In this document: positions 17,467-26,766 of the stretch, one piece after another | How the letters are laid out: the number at the start of each line of letters is the position of its first letter | Position numbering within the stretch: the first letter of the stretch is position 1 | Source: Sulfitobacter mediterraneus | GTDB taxonomy: Bacteria; Pseudomonadota; Alphaproteobacteria; Rhodobacterales; Rhodobacteraceae | Direction of reading: 5' to 3' | DNA length: 64,000 bases | Assembly (NCBI RefSeq): GCF_003054325.1 | Contig: NZ_QBKU01000013.1 | Span: forward strand, 55,917-119,916 | Program-made: the position numbers and the translations under genes | Notes under the pieces: generated by a model | Seen by the model: the letters and a program-made list of their open reading frames with translations, nothing else | Told to the model about the DNA's origin: nothing | Database searches by the model: none

Positions 17467-18981
17467 ATGACATTCCAACCCCATGGCAAACATTTGATAG
17501 ACGGCGAATGGGTGGCTAGCGGCGCCCGTTTTGCATCATCGCCGGCCCACGGCAGCGCCCATAGCTTTGGAGTGGCCAGTGCCGCAGAGGTTGATCGGGC
17601 ATGCCGCGCCGCGCAAGAGGCCTTTTGGTCATTTGGCTATACCCCGGTCGAACAGCGCGCCGCGCTTCTGAACACCATTGCCGACGAAATCGACGTCCGA
17701 GGGGATGACATCACCGCCATAGGCACCCAAGAAACCGGCCTTCCCGAAGCGCGGCTTCAAGGCGAAAGAGGCCGCACGACAGGTCAGTTGCGTCTGTTTG
17801 CCGACCATATTCTCCGTGGCGAGCACCGCGACCGCCGCCACGATGTTGCCCTGCCAGACCGGGCGCCGCTGCCCCGACCTGACCTTAAGATGGTGCAACG
17901 CCCCATCGGCCCGGTGGCCGTCTTTGGCGCGTCAAACTTTCCCTTGGCGTTTTCAACCGCCGGGGGTGACACTGCCTCGGCGTTGGCGGCGGGCTGTCCC
18001 GTGGTGGTCAAGGGGCACCCGGCTCATCCTGGGACCGGCGAGATTATTGCAGAGGCCATCCATGCCGCCATTGCCAAATGCGACGTCGCGCCGGGCACGT
18101 TCAGCTTCTTGCAAGGCGACACGCGCGAAATGGGACAAGCGCTGGTCCAGCATCCGCTGATCACTGCAGTGGGCTTTACCGGCTCGCTTGGGGGCGGGCG
18201 TGCCTTGTTTGATCTATGTGCTGCGCGGCCAACACCGATCCCGTTTTTCGGCGAGCTTGGCAGCATCAATCCGATGTTCCTGCTTCCAGAAGCGCTCAAG
18301 ACGCGCAACGACGATATCGCGTCCGGCTGGGCCGGATCACTGATCATGGGGGCAGGCCAGTTTTGCACCAATCCGGGTATGGTCGTGATGGTGGACGGAC
18401 CTGATGCGGATGCCTTCGCGATCGCTGCGGCCAAATCACTGCTGCCGGTCGGCCCCCAGACAATGCTGACTGATGGTATCGCCGCAGCTTACCGCGACGG
18501 ATGTGAACGCATGGCGGCCAACACAGGCGTTGAGGTGTTGTCCTCCTCGACTTGCAATGACCGCACTGCAACGCCCAACCTTTTCACCGCCAGCGGGGCA
18601 GAATGGCTGGCAAATCCCGCGCTGGGCGAGGAAATCTTTGGCCCCGTGGGCCTGATCATCCGGGCCGCCGACATCGCAGAGATGCTCAAGATCGCCCACA
18701 CCTTAGAAGGGCAACTGACCTGCACCCTGCATATGAACGACGGCGATACACCGATGGCTCAAAGGCTTGTGCCTGTGCTGGAACGCAAAGCAGGCAGGAT
18801 CATGGTCAATGGCTTTCCGACCGGCGTTGAGGTCTGCGATGCCATGGTCCACGGCGGTCCCTATCCTGCGTCCACCAACTTTGGCGCAACGTCTGTCGGC
18901 ACCCTCGCTATCCGCCGTTTCCTTCGGCCTGTTTGCTATCAGAACGTTCCTCAAGACCTGCTGCCGGTCGATCTGCTTTGA
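17467..18981 (+). CDS. 2-Oxoglutarate semialdehyde dehydrogenase (aldehyde dehydrogenase family)
   Basis: 504 residues from the ATG at 17467 with GGAGAG upstream. Aldehyde dehydrogenase features: 'RPIGPVAVFGASNFPLAF' (nucleotide site), 'VVVKGHPAHPGTG', 'GFTGSLGGGRAL', general base E263 in 'FGELGS' and catalytic C300 in 'GAGQFCTNPG'. The overall pattern is that of the long type III 2-oxoglutarate semialdehyde dehydrogenases rather than type I AraE. It completes the pathway by producing 2-oxoglutarate. It is the last gene of the arabinose operon and converges with the next cluster across an 81-bp gap. Confidence 0.88.
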   Translation: MTFQPHGKHLIDGEWVASGARFASSPAHGSAHSFGVASAAEVDRACRAAQEAFWSFGYTPVEQRAALLNTIADEIDVRGDDITAIGTQETGLPEARLQGERGRTTGQLRLFADHILRGEHRDRRHDVALPDRAPLPRPDLKMVQRPIGPVAVFGASNFPLAFSTAGGDTASALAAGCPVVVKGHPAHPGTGEIIAEAIHAAIAKCDVAPGTFSFLQGDTREMGQALVQHPLITAVGFTGSLGGGRALFDLCAARPTPIPFFGELGSINPMFLLPEALKTRNDDIASGWAGSLIMGAGQFCTNPGMVVMVDGPDADAFAIAAAKSLLPVGPQTMLTDGIAAAYRDGCERMAANTGVEVLSSSTCNDRTATPNLFTASGAEWLANPALGEEIFGPVGLIIRAADIAEMLKIAHTLEGQLTCTLHMNDGDTPMAQRLVPVLERKAGRIMVNGFPTGVEVCDAMVHGGPYPASTNFGATSVGTLAIRRFLRPVCYQNVPQDLLPVDLL

Positions 18982-19062
18982 CCCCCGAGCCCCCAGAAAA
19001 CGTCAGCGTCGATCTTCTTTCAAAAGGAGAGGCGCCATTCGACCCCCTGCCTGCCGCTGCCC

Positions 19063-20175
19063 CTAAGGCAAGCGGCGCACCTCGCCAATCGGAACCTCCC
19101 GCCCGAACTTTCGCGATGCAATGGCGGCGAATGTCAGTGCCAAAGAGGTCAGGTTGTCGCGCGCCGAATTGACGGGTGCGCCGCCGTCTTCGATGGCACA
19201 GAGCAATGCGCCCATCGCGCCCTGAAACCCGTCGTTGAACCAAGTGCCGTGCAGCTTGGGCTGGGCGATCCCGGCGTTCGTGGTCAGGGTCAGGGACTGG
19301 CTGCCCAGATCGGGGCCATTAGCCACGATACTGCCCTCGGTTCCACCGATGTAAGTGGTATCTCGGGGGCCATGCGGCGTGCCGCCATCAAAAACGAGGC
19401 TGGCTTGACCGCCGTCCATTTTGATCAACGCCTGCGCCAGCAGTGGCGTGGCATTGGCCTGACCGCGGGCATGGGCGGCTGAGGCGGTCACACTCTCGGC
19501 GCGATCCCCGACGATGGATGACAGGAAATCGAACCAATGGATGCCAAAGTCGTAGAGGATTAGGTCTTCGATCTTGTCGAACGGTGTGCCGGCGGTCCAG
19601 CCGTGGTTCCAATGCAAAGAGGCGTGCACGGATATGACATCGCCAATTAGACCGTCCCGGCAGGCATTGCGCATCCATGCCATATGCGGCGACCAGCGGC
19701 CGTTTTGGTTTACCGCCAATTGCACGCCTTGGTCTTCCGCCAGTTGGACCAGCGCTTCACCAGTATCAAGATCGGAGACAAAGGGCTTTTGACTAAGCAC
19801 ATGTTTACCCGCCTTCAACGCCGCTTCGATCACCGGGGCGCGGACGTCGGTTGGCAGGGTGATGTCGAGAACGTCGATGTCATCGCGATCCAGAAGAGCC
19901 TGTACATCGTTAAAAACCTGCGCATCGGGGCAGAATTCAGCCGCCTTTGCCTCGGCCTTGTCGCGGCTGCGGTTCCATAGGCCCGCAACCTCCCAGCCGG
20001 CTGTGCGATAAGCATCAAGGTGGCTGTTCGAGATGCCGCCGGTGCCAATCATCCCGATTTTTGGGCGATAGGTTTTGGGCGCGGGCGGCAGGAAGTCCAC
20101 CTCCGGCGCGGCAACTTCGGGCAGGGCGCCCGACTTAAGGGCATAGGTATCGCTATCGGCGGAATCTTCACTCAT
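19063..20175 (-). CDS. Gfo/Idh/MocA-family oxidoreductase
   Basis: 370 residues. About 38 residues of a variable N-terminal tail precede the Rossmann motif 'KIGMIGTGGISNSHLDAYRTAGWEVAGLWN'. 'GKHVLSQKPFVSDLDTGEALVQLAE' carries the catalytic lysine in KPF, and the C-terminal domain contains 'LILYDFGIHWFDFLSSIVGDRAESV'. It is an NAD(P)-dependent dehydrogenase of a sugar or cyclitol. It overlaps the upstream gene by ATGA (20172-20175) and is the last gene of a nine-gene minus-strand operon with an ABC importer. Confidence 0.85.
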   Translation of the reverse strand: MSEDSADSDTYALKSGALPEVAAPEVDFLPPAPKTYRPKIGMIGTGGISNSHLDAYRTAGWEVAGLWNRSRDKAEAKAAEFCPDAQVFNDVQALLDRDDIDVLDITLPTDVRAPVIEAALKAGKHVLSQKPFVSDLDTGEALVQLAEDQGVQLAVNQNGRWSPHMAWMRNACRDGLIGDVISVHASLHWNHGWTAGTPFDKIEDLILYDFGIHWFDFLSSIVGDRAESVTASAAHARGQANATPLLAQALIKMDGGQASLVFDGGTPHGPRDTTYIGGTEGSIVANGPDLGSQSLTLTTNAGIAQPKLHGTWFNDGFQGAMGALLCAIEDGGAPVNSARDNLTSLALTFAAIASRKFGREVPIGEVRRLP

Positions 20176-21248
20176 GGTAGCAGGCTCAATGTCCGTTTTT
20201 CAGCGGCCGATTGCATGGCCGTATCGACGATGCGCTGCGCAGTCAGGCACAGATCGGGGGCCAAAGGTCCGTCGATGGCGGCGCCCCGATTGAGGCGGCT
20301 GACGGCATATTCGATCACGTTGGTCTCGCCTGCGGGCAGGGGATCGGCGGCAATCTGATGCTGCTCGGGGCGGGCCCGTGTTTGCACGGTCACATGGCTG
20401 GCATAATCGGGCGAGGATATGGTCCCATCACTGCCAACAAACACAAAGCCGCAGGTCGGTTGCGGCTGGATCGCCCAAGGGTCGGTGAACGTGCCCCAAC
20501 GGGTCTCCATCTTGGAAAGACCACGAGCGTAGCGGCACACCGCAATGGCGTGCTGGTCAACTTCGATCCCGGCGACCTCGTCCACTGTGCAGGTCACTTC
20601 CAAGGGCGCCTCGCCGTCCATGTACCACGTGCCAAGGGTTGCACCGTAGCCCATGTAATCCAACAAGGCGCCGCCGCCCGATGCCTTTTTGTACCACCAG
20701 GAGTCCGGCTTCTGACGCTCGACCTCATCGGGGCTGACCTCGACCTTGTCGGCAAGGTGATAAAGCGGGCCGCGATTGCCGTCATAAAAGTGCACCTCGC
20801 GCAACTCTCCAATAAGCCCCTCGTCAATCAACCGCTTGGCGGTCACGTGGCTTTCGACCCAGCGCAGCGGCCAGTTGATCAGCATCTGTTTGCCGGTGCC
20901 TTGCATTGCCGAAATCATCCGCCGGGCATCATCTGCCGAGGCCGCAAAGGGCTTTTCTACAAGGACATGACATCCATGCGGCGCCAACCGTTCGGTCATC
21001 TCGGCATGTTGAGCGGTGGCAACACACAGCAACGCCATGTCATAAGGGCCGGCCGCCATGCAGGTGTCAAAATCGGTAAAGACGCGATCCTCAGGCAGAT
21101 CAAACGCATCGATCGCCGCTTGCATCTTGGCCCGGTCAGGATCGTAGATCCCTGCGATCTCTGCATCGGGGTGCTCATGCACCATTCGCAGCAGATCGCC
21201 CATATGCATGTGGTCAAAGCTAATTCCAACGACGCGAAATTTGGCCAT
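20172..21248 (-). CDS. Gfo/Idh/MocA-family oxidoreductase with altered nucleotide motif
   Basis: 358 residues. Instead of the GxGxxG loop the N-terminus reads 'FRVVGISFDHMHMGDLLRMVHEHPDAEIAGIYDPD', a variant found in a subset of the family. 'HVLVEKPFAASADDARRMISAM' retains the catalytic lysine and 'LLDYMGYGATLGTWYMDG' the C-terminal His-free variant of the substrate loop. It is paired by overlap with the following Gfo/Idh gene, so the two may act in succession, for example oxidation and later reduction at different carbons of one sugar. The specific substrate is unknown. Confidence 0.82.
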   Translation of the reverse strand: MAKFRVVGISFDHMHMGDLLRMVHEHPDAEIAGIYDPDRAKMQAAIDAFDLPEDRVFTDFDTCMAAGPYDMALLCVATAQHAEMTERLAPHGCHVLVEKPFAASADDARRMISAMQGTGKQMLINWPLRWVESHVTAKRLIDEGLIGELREVHFYDGNRGPLYHLADKVEVSPDEVERQKPDSWWYKKASGGGALLDYMGYGATLGTWYMDGEAPLEVTCTVDEVAGIEVDQHAIAVCRYARGLSKMETRWGTFTDPWAIQPQPTCGFVFVGSDGTISSPDYASHVTVQTRARPEQHQIAADPLPAGETNVIEYAVSRLNRGAAIDGPLAPDLCLTAQRIVDTAMQSAAEKRTLSLLP

Positions 21249-21260
21249 GTGGATGTCCTC

Positions 21261-22268
21261 CTATCGGCTGCCCGTGATGCGCACATAGATTGCAGTCACG
21301 GTAAGAATGATCAGCCCGAACAACATTGTGCGGGCGCCTTCGGGCATTTGCATCAGGGTCAGCATTGTATCCAGAACCCGGATGATCAACGCGCCGACAA
21401 TGGCTCCGGCAAAGCTGCCGCGCCCGCCAAAAATCGACGTGCCGCCGATCACCGCTGCCGCCACGGATGGCAGCAACAAAGGACTGGCAAGGCTGAGCGA
21501 GGTTTGGCGGATCATGCCGAGATACAGCAAACCGGCCAGCGCGGCGATCAGGCCCGAAAGCGCATAAAGCGCCACATAGACCTGCCAGGCCCGCACACCA
21601 GACAATTTCGCGGCATTCTCGTTAGAGCCAAGCGCGAAGAGCAAGCGGCCAAAGCCGGTAAACCGCATAAGCCAAAAGACAAAGAGCGCGAAGGGTACGA
21701 ACAGAAACAGCCCATTTGGCATCGACAATGTGCGGCCCGTGCCAAGCCATGACAGAACGGCAGGGATCTCGGAGCCCGCGTTGATCACAAGGCGCTGATA
21801 GACTTGCATACATCCCGTCGCGATCAGGCCGGTGCCCAGCGTCATGATCAGCGGGTGCACCCGCACCACGCCAACCCCGATACCGTTGACCACACCAACC
21901 ACCAGCCCCATCGACATCGCAATCAGCACCGCAGGGACCGGCCCCCAAATGGACGATAGGGTGGCACAGACAAAGGCAGCAACGGTTGCGACAATACCGG
22001 CCGACAGGTCGATCCCGGCAGTCAGCATGGTCAAGACCTGACAGGCCGCCAACATGGCGAGCGGGATTGCGAATTTGATCAGGTTGCCAACCCAGAAGGT
22101 CGAGATCAGCCCATCACGCCCGGCACGAAACGGTGTCACGATGCCGGGGCGAATGACTTCGAGAACCGCGATCATCAGGACCAGAAAGGCCAAAAGCGGA
22201 ATAACCGGATTGTCGCGCAGAAAACGGCCAAAGCGGACCATTGATGAATCGGTCGTTGCCATGTTCAT
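21261..22268 (-). CDS. Ribose-type sugar ABC transporter permease 1
   Basis: 335 residues, RbsC/AraH family. 'LAACQVLTMLTAGIDLSAGIVATVAAFVCATLSSIWG', 'VRVHPLIMTLGTGLIATGCMQVYQ', 'FALGSNENAAKLSGV' and 'LASPLLLPSVAAAVIGGTSIFGGRGSFAGAIVGALIIRVLDTML' are the conserved blocks. The start at 22268 overlaps the stop of the other permease gene by ATGA. Two different permease subunits imply a heterodimeric channel. Confidence 0.9.
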   Translation of the reverse strand: MNMATTDSSMVRFGRFLRDNPVIPLLAFLVLMIAVLEVIRPGIVTPFRAGRDGLISTFWVGNLIKFAIPLAMLAACQVLTMLTAGIDLSAGIVATVAAFVCATLSSIWGPVPAVLIAMSMGLVVGVVNGIGVGVVRVHPLIMTLGTGLIATGCMQVYQRLVINAGSEIPAVLSWLGTGRTLSMPNGLFLFVPFALFVFWLMRFTGFGRLLFALGSNENAAKLSGVRAWQVYVALYALSGLIAALAGLLYLGMIRQTSLSLASPLLLPSVAAAVIGGTSIFGGRGSFAGAIVGALIIRVLDTMLTLMQMPEGARTMLFGLIILTVTAIYVRITGSR

Positions 22269-23203
22269 TTTCTGGCCCCCCGCAAAGTTGCGGCTGTGCC
22301 CAACATCACCACACCCACCATGATGGTGCCTTCGATGATGGTGGTGACATTGGGGTCAACAGCCAGGAGTGTCAGGATCGTCCGCACGATCCGCAAGATG
22401 AGAACCGCGATAATCGGGCCAAGCAATCCGCCACGACCACCGCCCAGAACCACGCCGCCCAGAACCACCGCCGCAACCGAAGCCATCAGATATGGCCCCG
22501 GAACAGGCTCTCCAATCCCGGTGAGCGAGGCGAGGCTGAGCCCGCCAAAGGCGCAGAACATGCCGCAGACGCCATAAGCGACGATCTTGGTGCGTCCAAC
22601 CGCAACGCCAGAGCGGAACGCGGCAAGCTCATCCGATCCGGTGGCATAGATAGATATTCCCAGTTTCGAGCGGCGCAGCGGGATCCAGACGACCGCGACA
22701 CATAGGGCAATGATCGCCAGCGCATTTGGCACAAAGGGGATCACACTGCCGCGAATGCTTTGCTTGAGCCATTCGGTTGTCGCGCCGCCGGGGGATTCCA
22801 GAATGAGCAGGGCAACGCCTTCCCAGACAAAGAGCATCGCCAGGGTCACCACAATGTCAGGCACGCGCGTCAGCACGATCAGCCCGCCATTGATCAACCC
22901 CATGACAAATCCCAACCCCAGCACGATCAGGATGGCGGGCACGCCTGCCATTCTTTCCATCAGAACGGCGGCTGTGACCGCGCAAACCGCCATCATCGAG
23001 GCAACTGACAGATCAATACCACCGACAATGACCACCACGGCCATACCCGCAGTGGCAAATGCAAAGGGCAGGGCGGCACGGGCCACGCTTTCGAGGCCGG
23101 ACATGCCGAAGGACGGTTGAATAGCCTTGGTCAGGACCAATAGCACAAACAGCAGCGCCACAAGCCCAGCCACCCATGCATTTTTCTTGATAATATCGCT
23201 CAC
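22265..23203 (-). CDS. Ribose-type sugar ABC transporter permease 2
   Basis: 312 residues. 'AGMAVVVIVGGIDLSVASMMAVCAVTAAVLM', 'LTRVPDIVVTLAMLFVWEGVALLIL', 'IYATGSDELAAFRSGVAVGRTKI' and 'YLMASVAAVVLGGVVLGGGRGGLLGPIIAVLILRIV' identify the family. It overlaps both neighbours by 4 bp, and its partner is the permease encoded immediately downstream. Confidence 0.9.
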   Translation of the reverse strand: MSDIIKKNAWVAGLVALLFVLLVLTKAIQPSFGMSGLESVARAALPFAFATAGMAVVVIVGGIDLSVASMMAVCAVTAAVLMERMAGVPAILIVLGLGFVMGLINGGLIVLTRVPDIVVTLAMLFVWEGVALLILESPGGATTEWLKQSIRGSVIPFVPNALAIIALCVAVVWIPLRRSKLGISIYATGSDELAAFRSGVAVGRTKIVAYGVCGMFCAFGGLSLASLTGIGEPVPGPYLMASVAAVVLGGVVLGGGRGGLLGPIIAVLILRIVRTILTLLAVDPNVTTIIEGTIMVGVVMLGTAATLRGARK

Positions 23204-24684
23204 GCCGCGCCCTCTTGTGCCGTCAGTCCATAAGCCGCACGCAGCAGCGTTTGTTCGTCTGCATTCTCTGCGTCGATGATATCGACAACGCGGCCATTAA
23301 AGATCACCACGGCGCGGTCACAGGCCAGGGGGATCTCTTCCAATTCCGAGGTGTAGAACAGAACCGATGAGCCCTGTTCGGCCAGTTCGCGAACCAGTGG
23401 ATAGATCTGGCGCTTGGTGCGCACATCGATGCCGCGGGTTGGGTCAAACAACAAAAGCGTCTCAACGCCAGTTGCCAGCCAACGCCCGATGGTGACCTTT
23501 TGCTGGTTGCCACCGGACAGCCGCTGCACTTCGCCCTGCGCCCGCGTGTCGATCTGCAAGCGGTCGATGGCATGTTCCACCCGCTCGCGTTCATGCCGCA
23601 TCTTGAGCCACCCCCAAGACGACATCCGTGCCGAAAAGGGCAGGGCGATATTCTCGCGCACTGACCGCTGCGCTAGCAACGCGTCCGCCCGGTCTCCGGG
23701 CACAAATTTGACCCCGGCCGCAATGGCATCTGCGGGATGGCGGAAGGCCGTGGTGGTGCCGTTTACCTCGATGCTGCCTGCCGTGGGCGGCATGAAGCCC
23801 GCCAGACATTCAAACAATTCATCCTGGCCCTGACCTTCCAAGGCAACCACGCCAAGGACTTCGCCGGGGAACATGTCAAAGGAGATATCAGTGACCTTCG
23901 GTGCAATCGCCACGCCCTTGACGCGCACACGCGGAGTGTCACCGATGGTGCCGCGTGTCTTATTGACCTCGCGGGCGGCAAGGTCGAGCCGTTGCCCAAG
24001 CATCAATTCCACCGCGCGGTCTTCGACGCCCGGCTCAATGACCAGATCGCCAACGGTTTGGCCGTCGCGCAGCACTGTGGCACGGTCACACAATTCGGAA
24101 ATTTCGTTAAAGCGGTGCGAGACATAGATCACCCCCATGCCCTTGTCCGCCTGTTGCCGCGTCACCTTCAACACCCGTTCAACCAGATCAGAAGGCAGCG
24201 CGGCGGTCATTTCATCCAGCAACAGCACATCCGGCTCGCTCGCCAATGCACGGGCCAGATCGAGGATACGCAGGGTGGCCAGTGGCAGATCGCCAACCAT
24301 ATCCGACAGCGACAATCCTTCGATGCCCAGCTCCTTGACCCAGCGCTCAAACGGCGCAATCGGCGTATCGGTCAGCCGCAGATTGTCGGCAACATCAAGA
24401 TCGGGGATCAGCGAGGGTTCTTGATAGACCGGCACAAGACCGGAACGGCGGGCTTCGGCAGGGCTTCCAACTCGGGCTTGCTTGCCGCGAATGAGCACCT
24501 TGCCGTTGTCCGGGGTCAGCGCCCCGGTGATAATCTTAACAAACGTCGATTTGCCAGCGCCGTTTGCGCCCATCAGCGCAACGATCTCGCCTTCTGAGAC
24601 ACTCAGGCTGGCATCAACAAGCGCTTTGACCGCGCCAAAGCTTTTGGCGATGCCGCTGGCATCTAGGATCTGATTTGCGTTCAT
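23200..24684 (-). CDS. Sugar ABC transporter ATP-binding protein (RbsA-type, two domains)
   Basis: 494 residues. Domain 1: 'GANGAGKSTFVKIITGALTPDNG' (Walker A) and 'DVLLLDEMTAALPSDL' (Walker B, with unusual EMTAALPSD in place of EPTAALS). Domain 2: 'LEGQGQDELFECLAG', signature '[36 protein letters not shown]', with FDP where EP is usual. These substitutions are common in this subgroup. The protein energises the two-permease importer. The divergent Walker B suggests one of the two ATP sites is weak. Confidence 0.9.
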   Translation of the reverse strand: MNANQILDASGIAKSFGAVKALVDASLSVSEGEIVALMGANGAGKSTFVKIITGALTPDNGKVLIRGKQARVGSPAEARRSGLVPVYQEPSLIPDLDVADNLRLTDTPIAPFERWVKELGIEGLSLSDMVGDLPLATLRILDLARALASEPDVLLLDEMTAALPSDLVERVLKVTRQQADKGMGVIYVSHRFNEISELCDRATVLRDGQTVGDLVIEPGVEDRAVELMLGQRLDLAAREVNKTRGTIGDTPRVRVKGVAIAPKVTDISFDMFPGEVLGVVALEGQGQDELFECLAGFMPPTAGSIEVNGTTTAFRHPADAIAAGVKFVPGDRADALLAQRSVRENIALPFSARMSSWGWLKMRHERERVEHAIDRLQIDTRAQGEVQRLSGGNQQKVTIGRWLATGVETLLLFDPTRGIDVRTKRQIYPLVRELAEQGSSVLFYTSELEEIPLACDRAVVIFNGRVVDIIDAENADEQTLLRAAYGLTAQEGAA

Positions 24685-24713
24685 GGGAATGCGTGTTCTT
24701 TTCTCGAATGGGT

Positions 24714-24741
24714 GCCCCCGCCCGACGGATCGGGCGGGGGC
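24714..24741 (-). promoter_or_regulatory. Strong intercistronic stem-loop between binding-protein and ATPase genes
   Basis: GCCCCCGCCCG and CGGGCGGGGGC form a perfect 11-bp stem with a 6-nt loop, 15 bp after the binding-protein stop codon on the minus strand. There is no T-run after it, so it is probably an mRNA 3'-end stabiliser that raises binding-protein output, possibly with partial termination. Confidence 0.55.
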
Positions 24742-24756
24742 GTTCCGGATTGATAC

Positions 24757-25785
24757 TCAGCTGTCGCCGGGGCCTTTACACGCGATGATCTGATCCATCG
24801 TGTAATCGGTCCAGCCCGGCACTGTGACCGAAACCGGCCATTCAGGGTCAAGGTTGGGGTTCTGCGCCGCAGTGATGGTGGCACGTCCGCCATCAGAGGC
24901 GTTTTCCCACAGAACCGGATCGACCAGCACTGTTTTCTCGCCCGGAGCCTTGCCATTGAGAATATCGACAGCAAGCGCAACACCTGCACCGCCAACCGAG
25001 CCGGGGTTGGTCACAGCCGCGCCGGTCAGACCGTCCACTTCGGTCAGATACTGAACAAAGCCCGCGTTGTCGGCGCCGACAATTGGCACCAGCGGTGCGC
25101 CGGATTCAACAAAGGCATCAACGATCACGTTATCGATCCCCGACGTCCATACACCGTCAAACGGAATGCCGGTCGCCAGATAGTCAAACATCTGCTGTTT
25201 GCCTTGGTCCTGCTGCCAGCCGGTGAACACTTCGTGGACGATGTTGATACCCGGGAACTCTTCCAAAGCGCGCTTGAAACCATTGTCACGGTCGCTGTCT
25301 GCCGACACGCCGGCAATACCGCGCATATAGACGATGTCACCCTTGCCGCCGACCTGTTCGAACAGCCACTTGGCGCCGAGATAGGCATATTCTTCCTGGT
25401 TGTTGGACAGGATATAGGCACCTTCCGCCGACACACCCGCGTCAACTGCGACCACAACGATGCCCTTTTCCATCGCCATTTCCAGCGCTGAATTCAACGC
25501 ATCCGGGTTTGAAGGGTTGAGAACGATGGCATCAACGCCCGCCTCGATCAGGTTGTTGAGATCTTCCAGCTGACCTGCGGAATCGGTGTTGCGGTGTGCC
25601 ACAATCAGGTTGGACACATCGTCTTCGACCAAAGCCTGCGCCCGCATCGCGCAGATCATCTGCTCGCGCCAGCCGTTGCCTTGCACGGTGTTGGATATGC
25701 CGATGGAATAATCCGCCGCGAATGCCGCCGGAGCCATGGTGGCCGCGATTGCAAGAGCCGCCGCGCTTGTGAGTAATTTCTTCAT
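24757..25785 (-). CDS. Sugar ABC transporter periplasmic substrate-binding protein
   Basis: 342 residues from the ATG at 25785, chosen because GGGAGG lies 8 bp upstream (a TTG 15 bp earlier is the only alternative). The signal peptide is 'MKKLLTSAAALAIAATMAPAAFA'. The body is a peripla_BP_4 protein of the ribose/MocB type: 'YSIGISNTVQGNGWREQMICAMRAQAL', 'LNNLIEAGVDAIVLNPSNPDALNSALEMA', 'VVVAVDAGV', 'DGVWTSGIDNVIVDAFVESGAPLVPIVGADNAGF'. It delivers the substrate to the permeases encoded downstream. The ligand is unknown. Cyclitol-like ligands are favoured by the enzyme content of the cluster. Confidence 0.9.
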   Translation of the reverse strand: MKKLLTSAAALAIAATMAPAAFAADYSIGISNTVQGNGWREQMICAMRAQALVEDDVSNLIVAHRNTDSAGQLEDLNNLIEAGVDAIVLNPSNPDALNSALEMAMEKGIVVVAVDAGVSAEGAYILSNNQEEYAYLGAKWLFEQVGGKGDIVYMRGIAGVSADSDRDNGFKRALEEFPGINIVHEVFTGWQQDQGKQQMFDYLATGIPFDGVWTSGIDNVIVDAFVESGAPLVPIVGADNAGFVQYLTEVDGLTGAAVTNPGSVGGAGVALAVDILNGKAPGEKTVLVDPVLWENASDGGRATITAAQNPNLDPEWPVSVTVPGWTDYTMDQIIACKGPGDS

Positions 25786-25841
25786 GTTATTTCCTCCCAA
25801 ATGAAGATTACGTGTGGTGATTGTCGGGCTTTTTCGCCCAA

Positions 25842-26756
25842 TTACTTGATGAACGGTTGCAGCACGTCGCGCGCCAATAGAAAGCCGCGCTTGACCTTTT
25901 CGTCTGTGCCTTCGAACAGCCTGTCTTCATGCTCGATAATGACCGGGCCGTCATAGCCAGCCCGGTAGAGACCGGAAAAGAAATCCGACCAATTGACATC
26001 CCCCAGCCCGCAAAGGCGCGGCACTTGCCAGCCCATGCCTGCTGACATGATACCATTTTCGTAAAGACCATCGTGATCAATCATCAGGTCTTTGGCGTGC
26101 ACATGGCCAATCTGGGGGCCAAACTCTTTGATAAAGCGGGTCTGATCGATGAATTGCCAGATCAGATGAGAAGGGTCGAAATTCATGCCCACATCGTCGC
26201 CCCATTCGTCAAAAATGCGGCGCCAGATCTTGGGCGAATAGGCGATGTTATGCCCGCCGGGCCATTCGTCGTAGGAAAAGATCATCGGGCAGTTTTCAAA
26301 GCAAAGCTTGACGCCTGCATCCTTGGCCTTCGCCACGATAGCTGCAAAAACCTCCTGCGCGCGGGCCCAGTTTTCATCGACGTTCAGTGTCCGATCTCCA
26401 CCCAGAAAGGTGTTGACCACCGGCACGCCCATAACGCCCGCCGCTTTGATCACCTTGGTCAGATGGCCGATCACATCATCGCGGTGCGCCGCATCGGCAT
26501 GTAGTGGGTTTGGGTAAAACCCAAGGCCGGAAATTTCGATACCCTTGGCCTCCAGCCCGTCCTTGATATCCTTGCCCTGCGCGGCATCTAGCCCATCCAC
26601 ATTGATGTGACAGGTCCCGGCATAGCGCCGCCTGTCACCGCTGGATTGTGGCCAGCAGGCGATCTCCATCGCCGAAAAGCCGTTTGTGCTTGCCCAATCG
26701 GCGACCTCCATAAGACTTTGGTCTTCAAATGGTACACTTAGAATTCCAAGTTTCAT
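25842..26756 (-). CDS. Sugar phosphate isomerase/epimerase-like TIM barrel (IolE/MocC-like)
   Basis: 304 residues of the xylose-isomerase-like/AP-endonuclease-2 fold. Metal ligands are visible at the ends of strands: 'LCFENCPM' (Glu), 'GMNFDPSHLIW' (Asp, His), 'GHVHAKDLMI' (His) and 'PVIIEHEDRLF' (Glu). Homologues include IolE, IolI, MocC and hexulose epimerases, acting on keto-inositols or keto-sugars. It lies between a binding-protein gene and a MocA-type dehydrogenase, the same combination as mocA, mocB and mocC in rhizopine catabolism. I do not assign the symbol because several sugars use the same set. Confidence 0.82.
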   Translation of the reverse strand: MKLGILSVPFEDQSLMEVADWASTNGFSAMEIACWPQSSGDRRRYAGTCHINVDGLDAAQGKDIKDGLEAKGIEISGLGFYPNPLHADAAHRDDVIGHLTKVIKAAGVMGVPVVNTFLGGDRTLNVDENWARAQEVFAAIVAKAKDAGVKLCFENCPMIFSYDEWPGGHNIAYSPKIWRRIFDEWGDDVGMNFDPSHLIWQFIDQTRFIKEFGPQIGHVHAKDLMIDHDGLYENGIMSAGMGWQVPRLCGLGDVNWSDFFSGLYRAGYDGPVIIEHEDRLFEGTDEKVKRGFLLARDVLQPFIK

Positions 26757-26766
26757 GTCGCTCCCC

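Noticed and set aside
20211..21752. A 513-codon open frame on the + strand
   Set aside because: It runs antisense to two Gfo/Idh/MocA and permease genes that have clear motifs; its translation is low-complexity, rich in Arg, His and Gln, as expected for a high-GC shadow frame.
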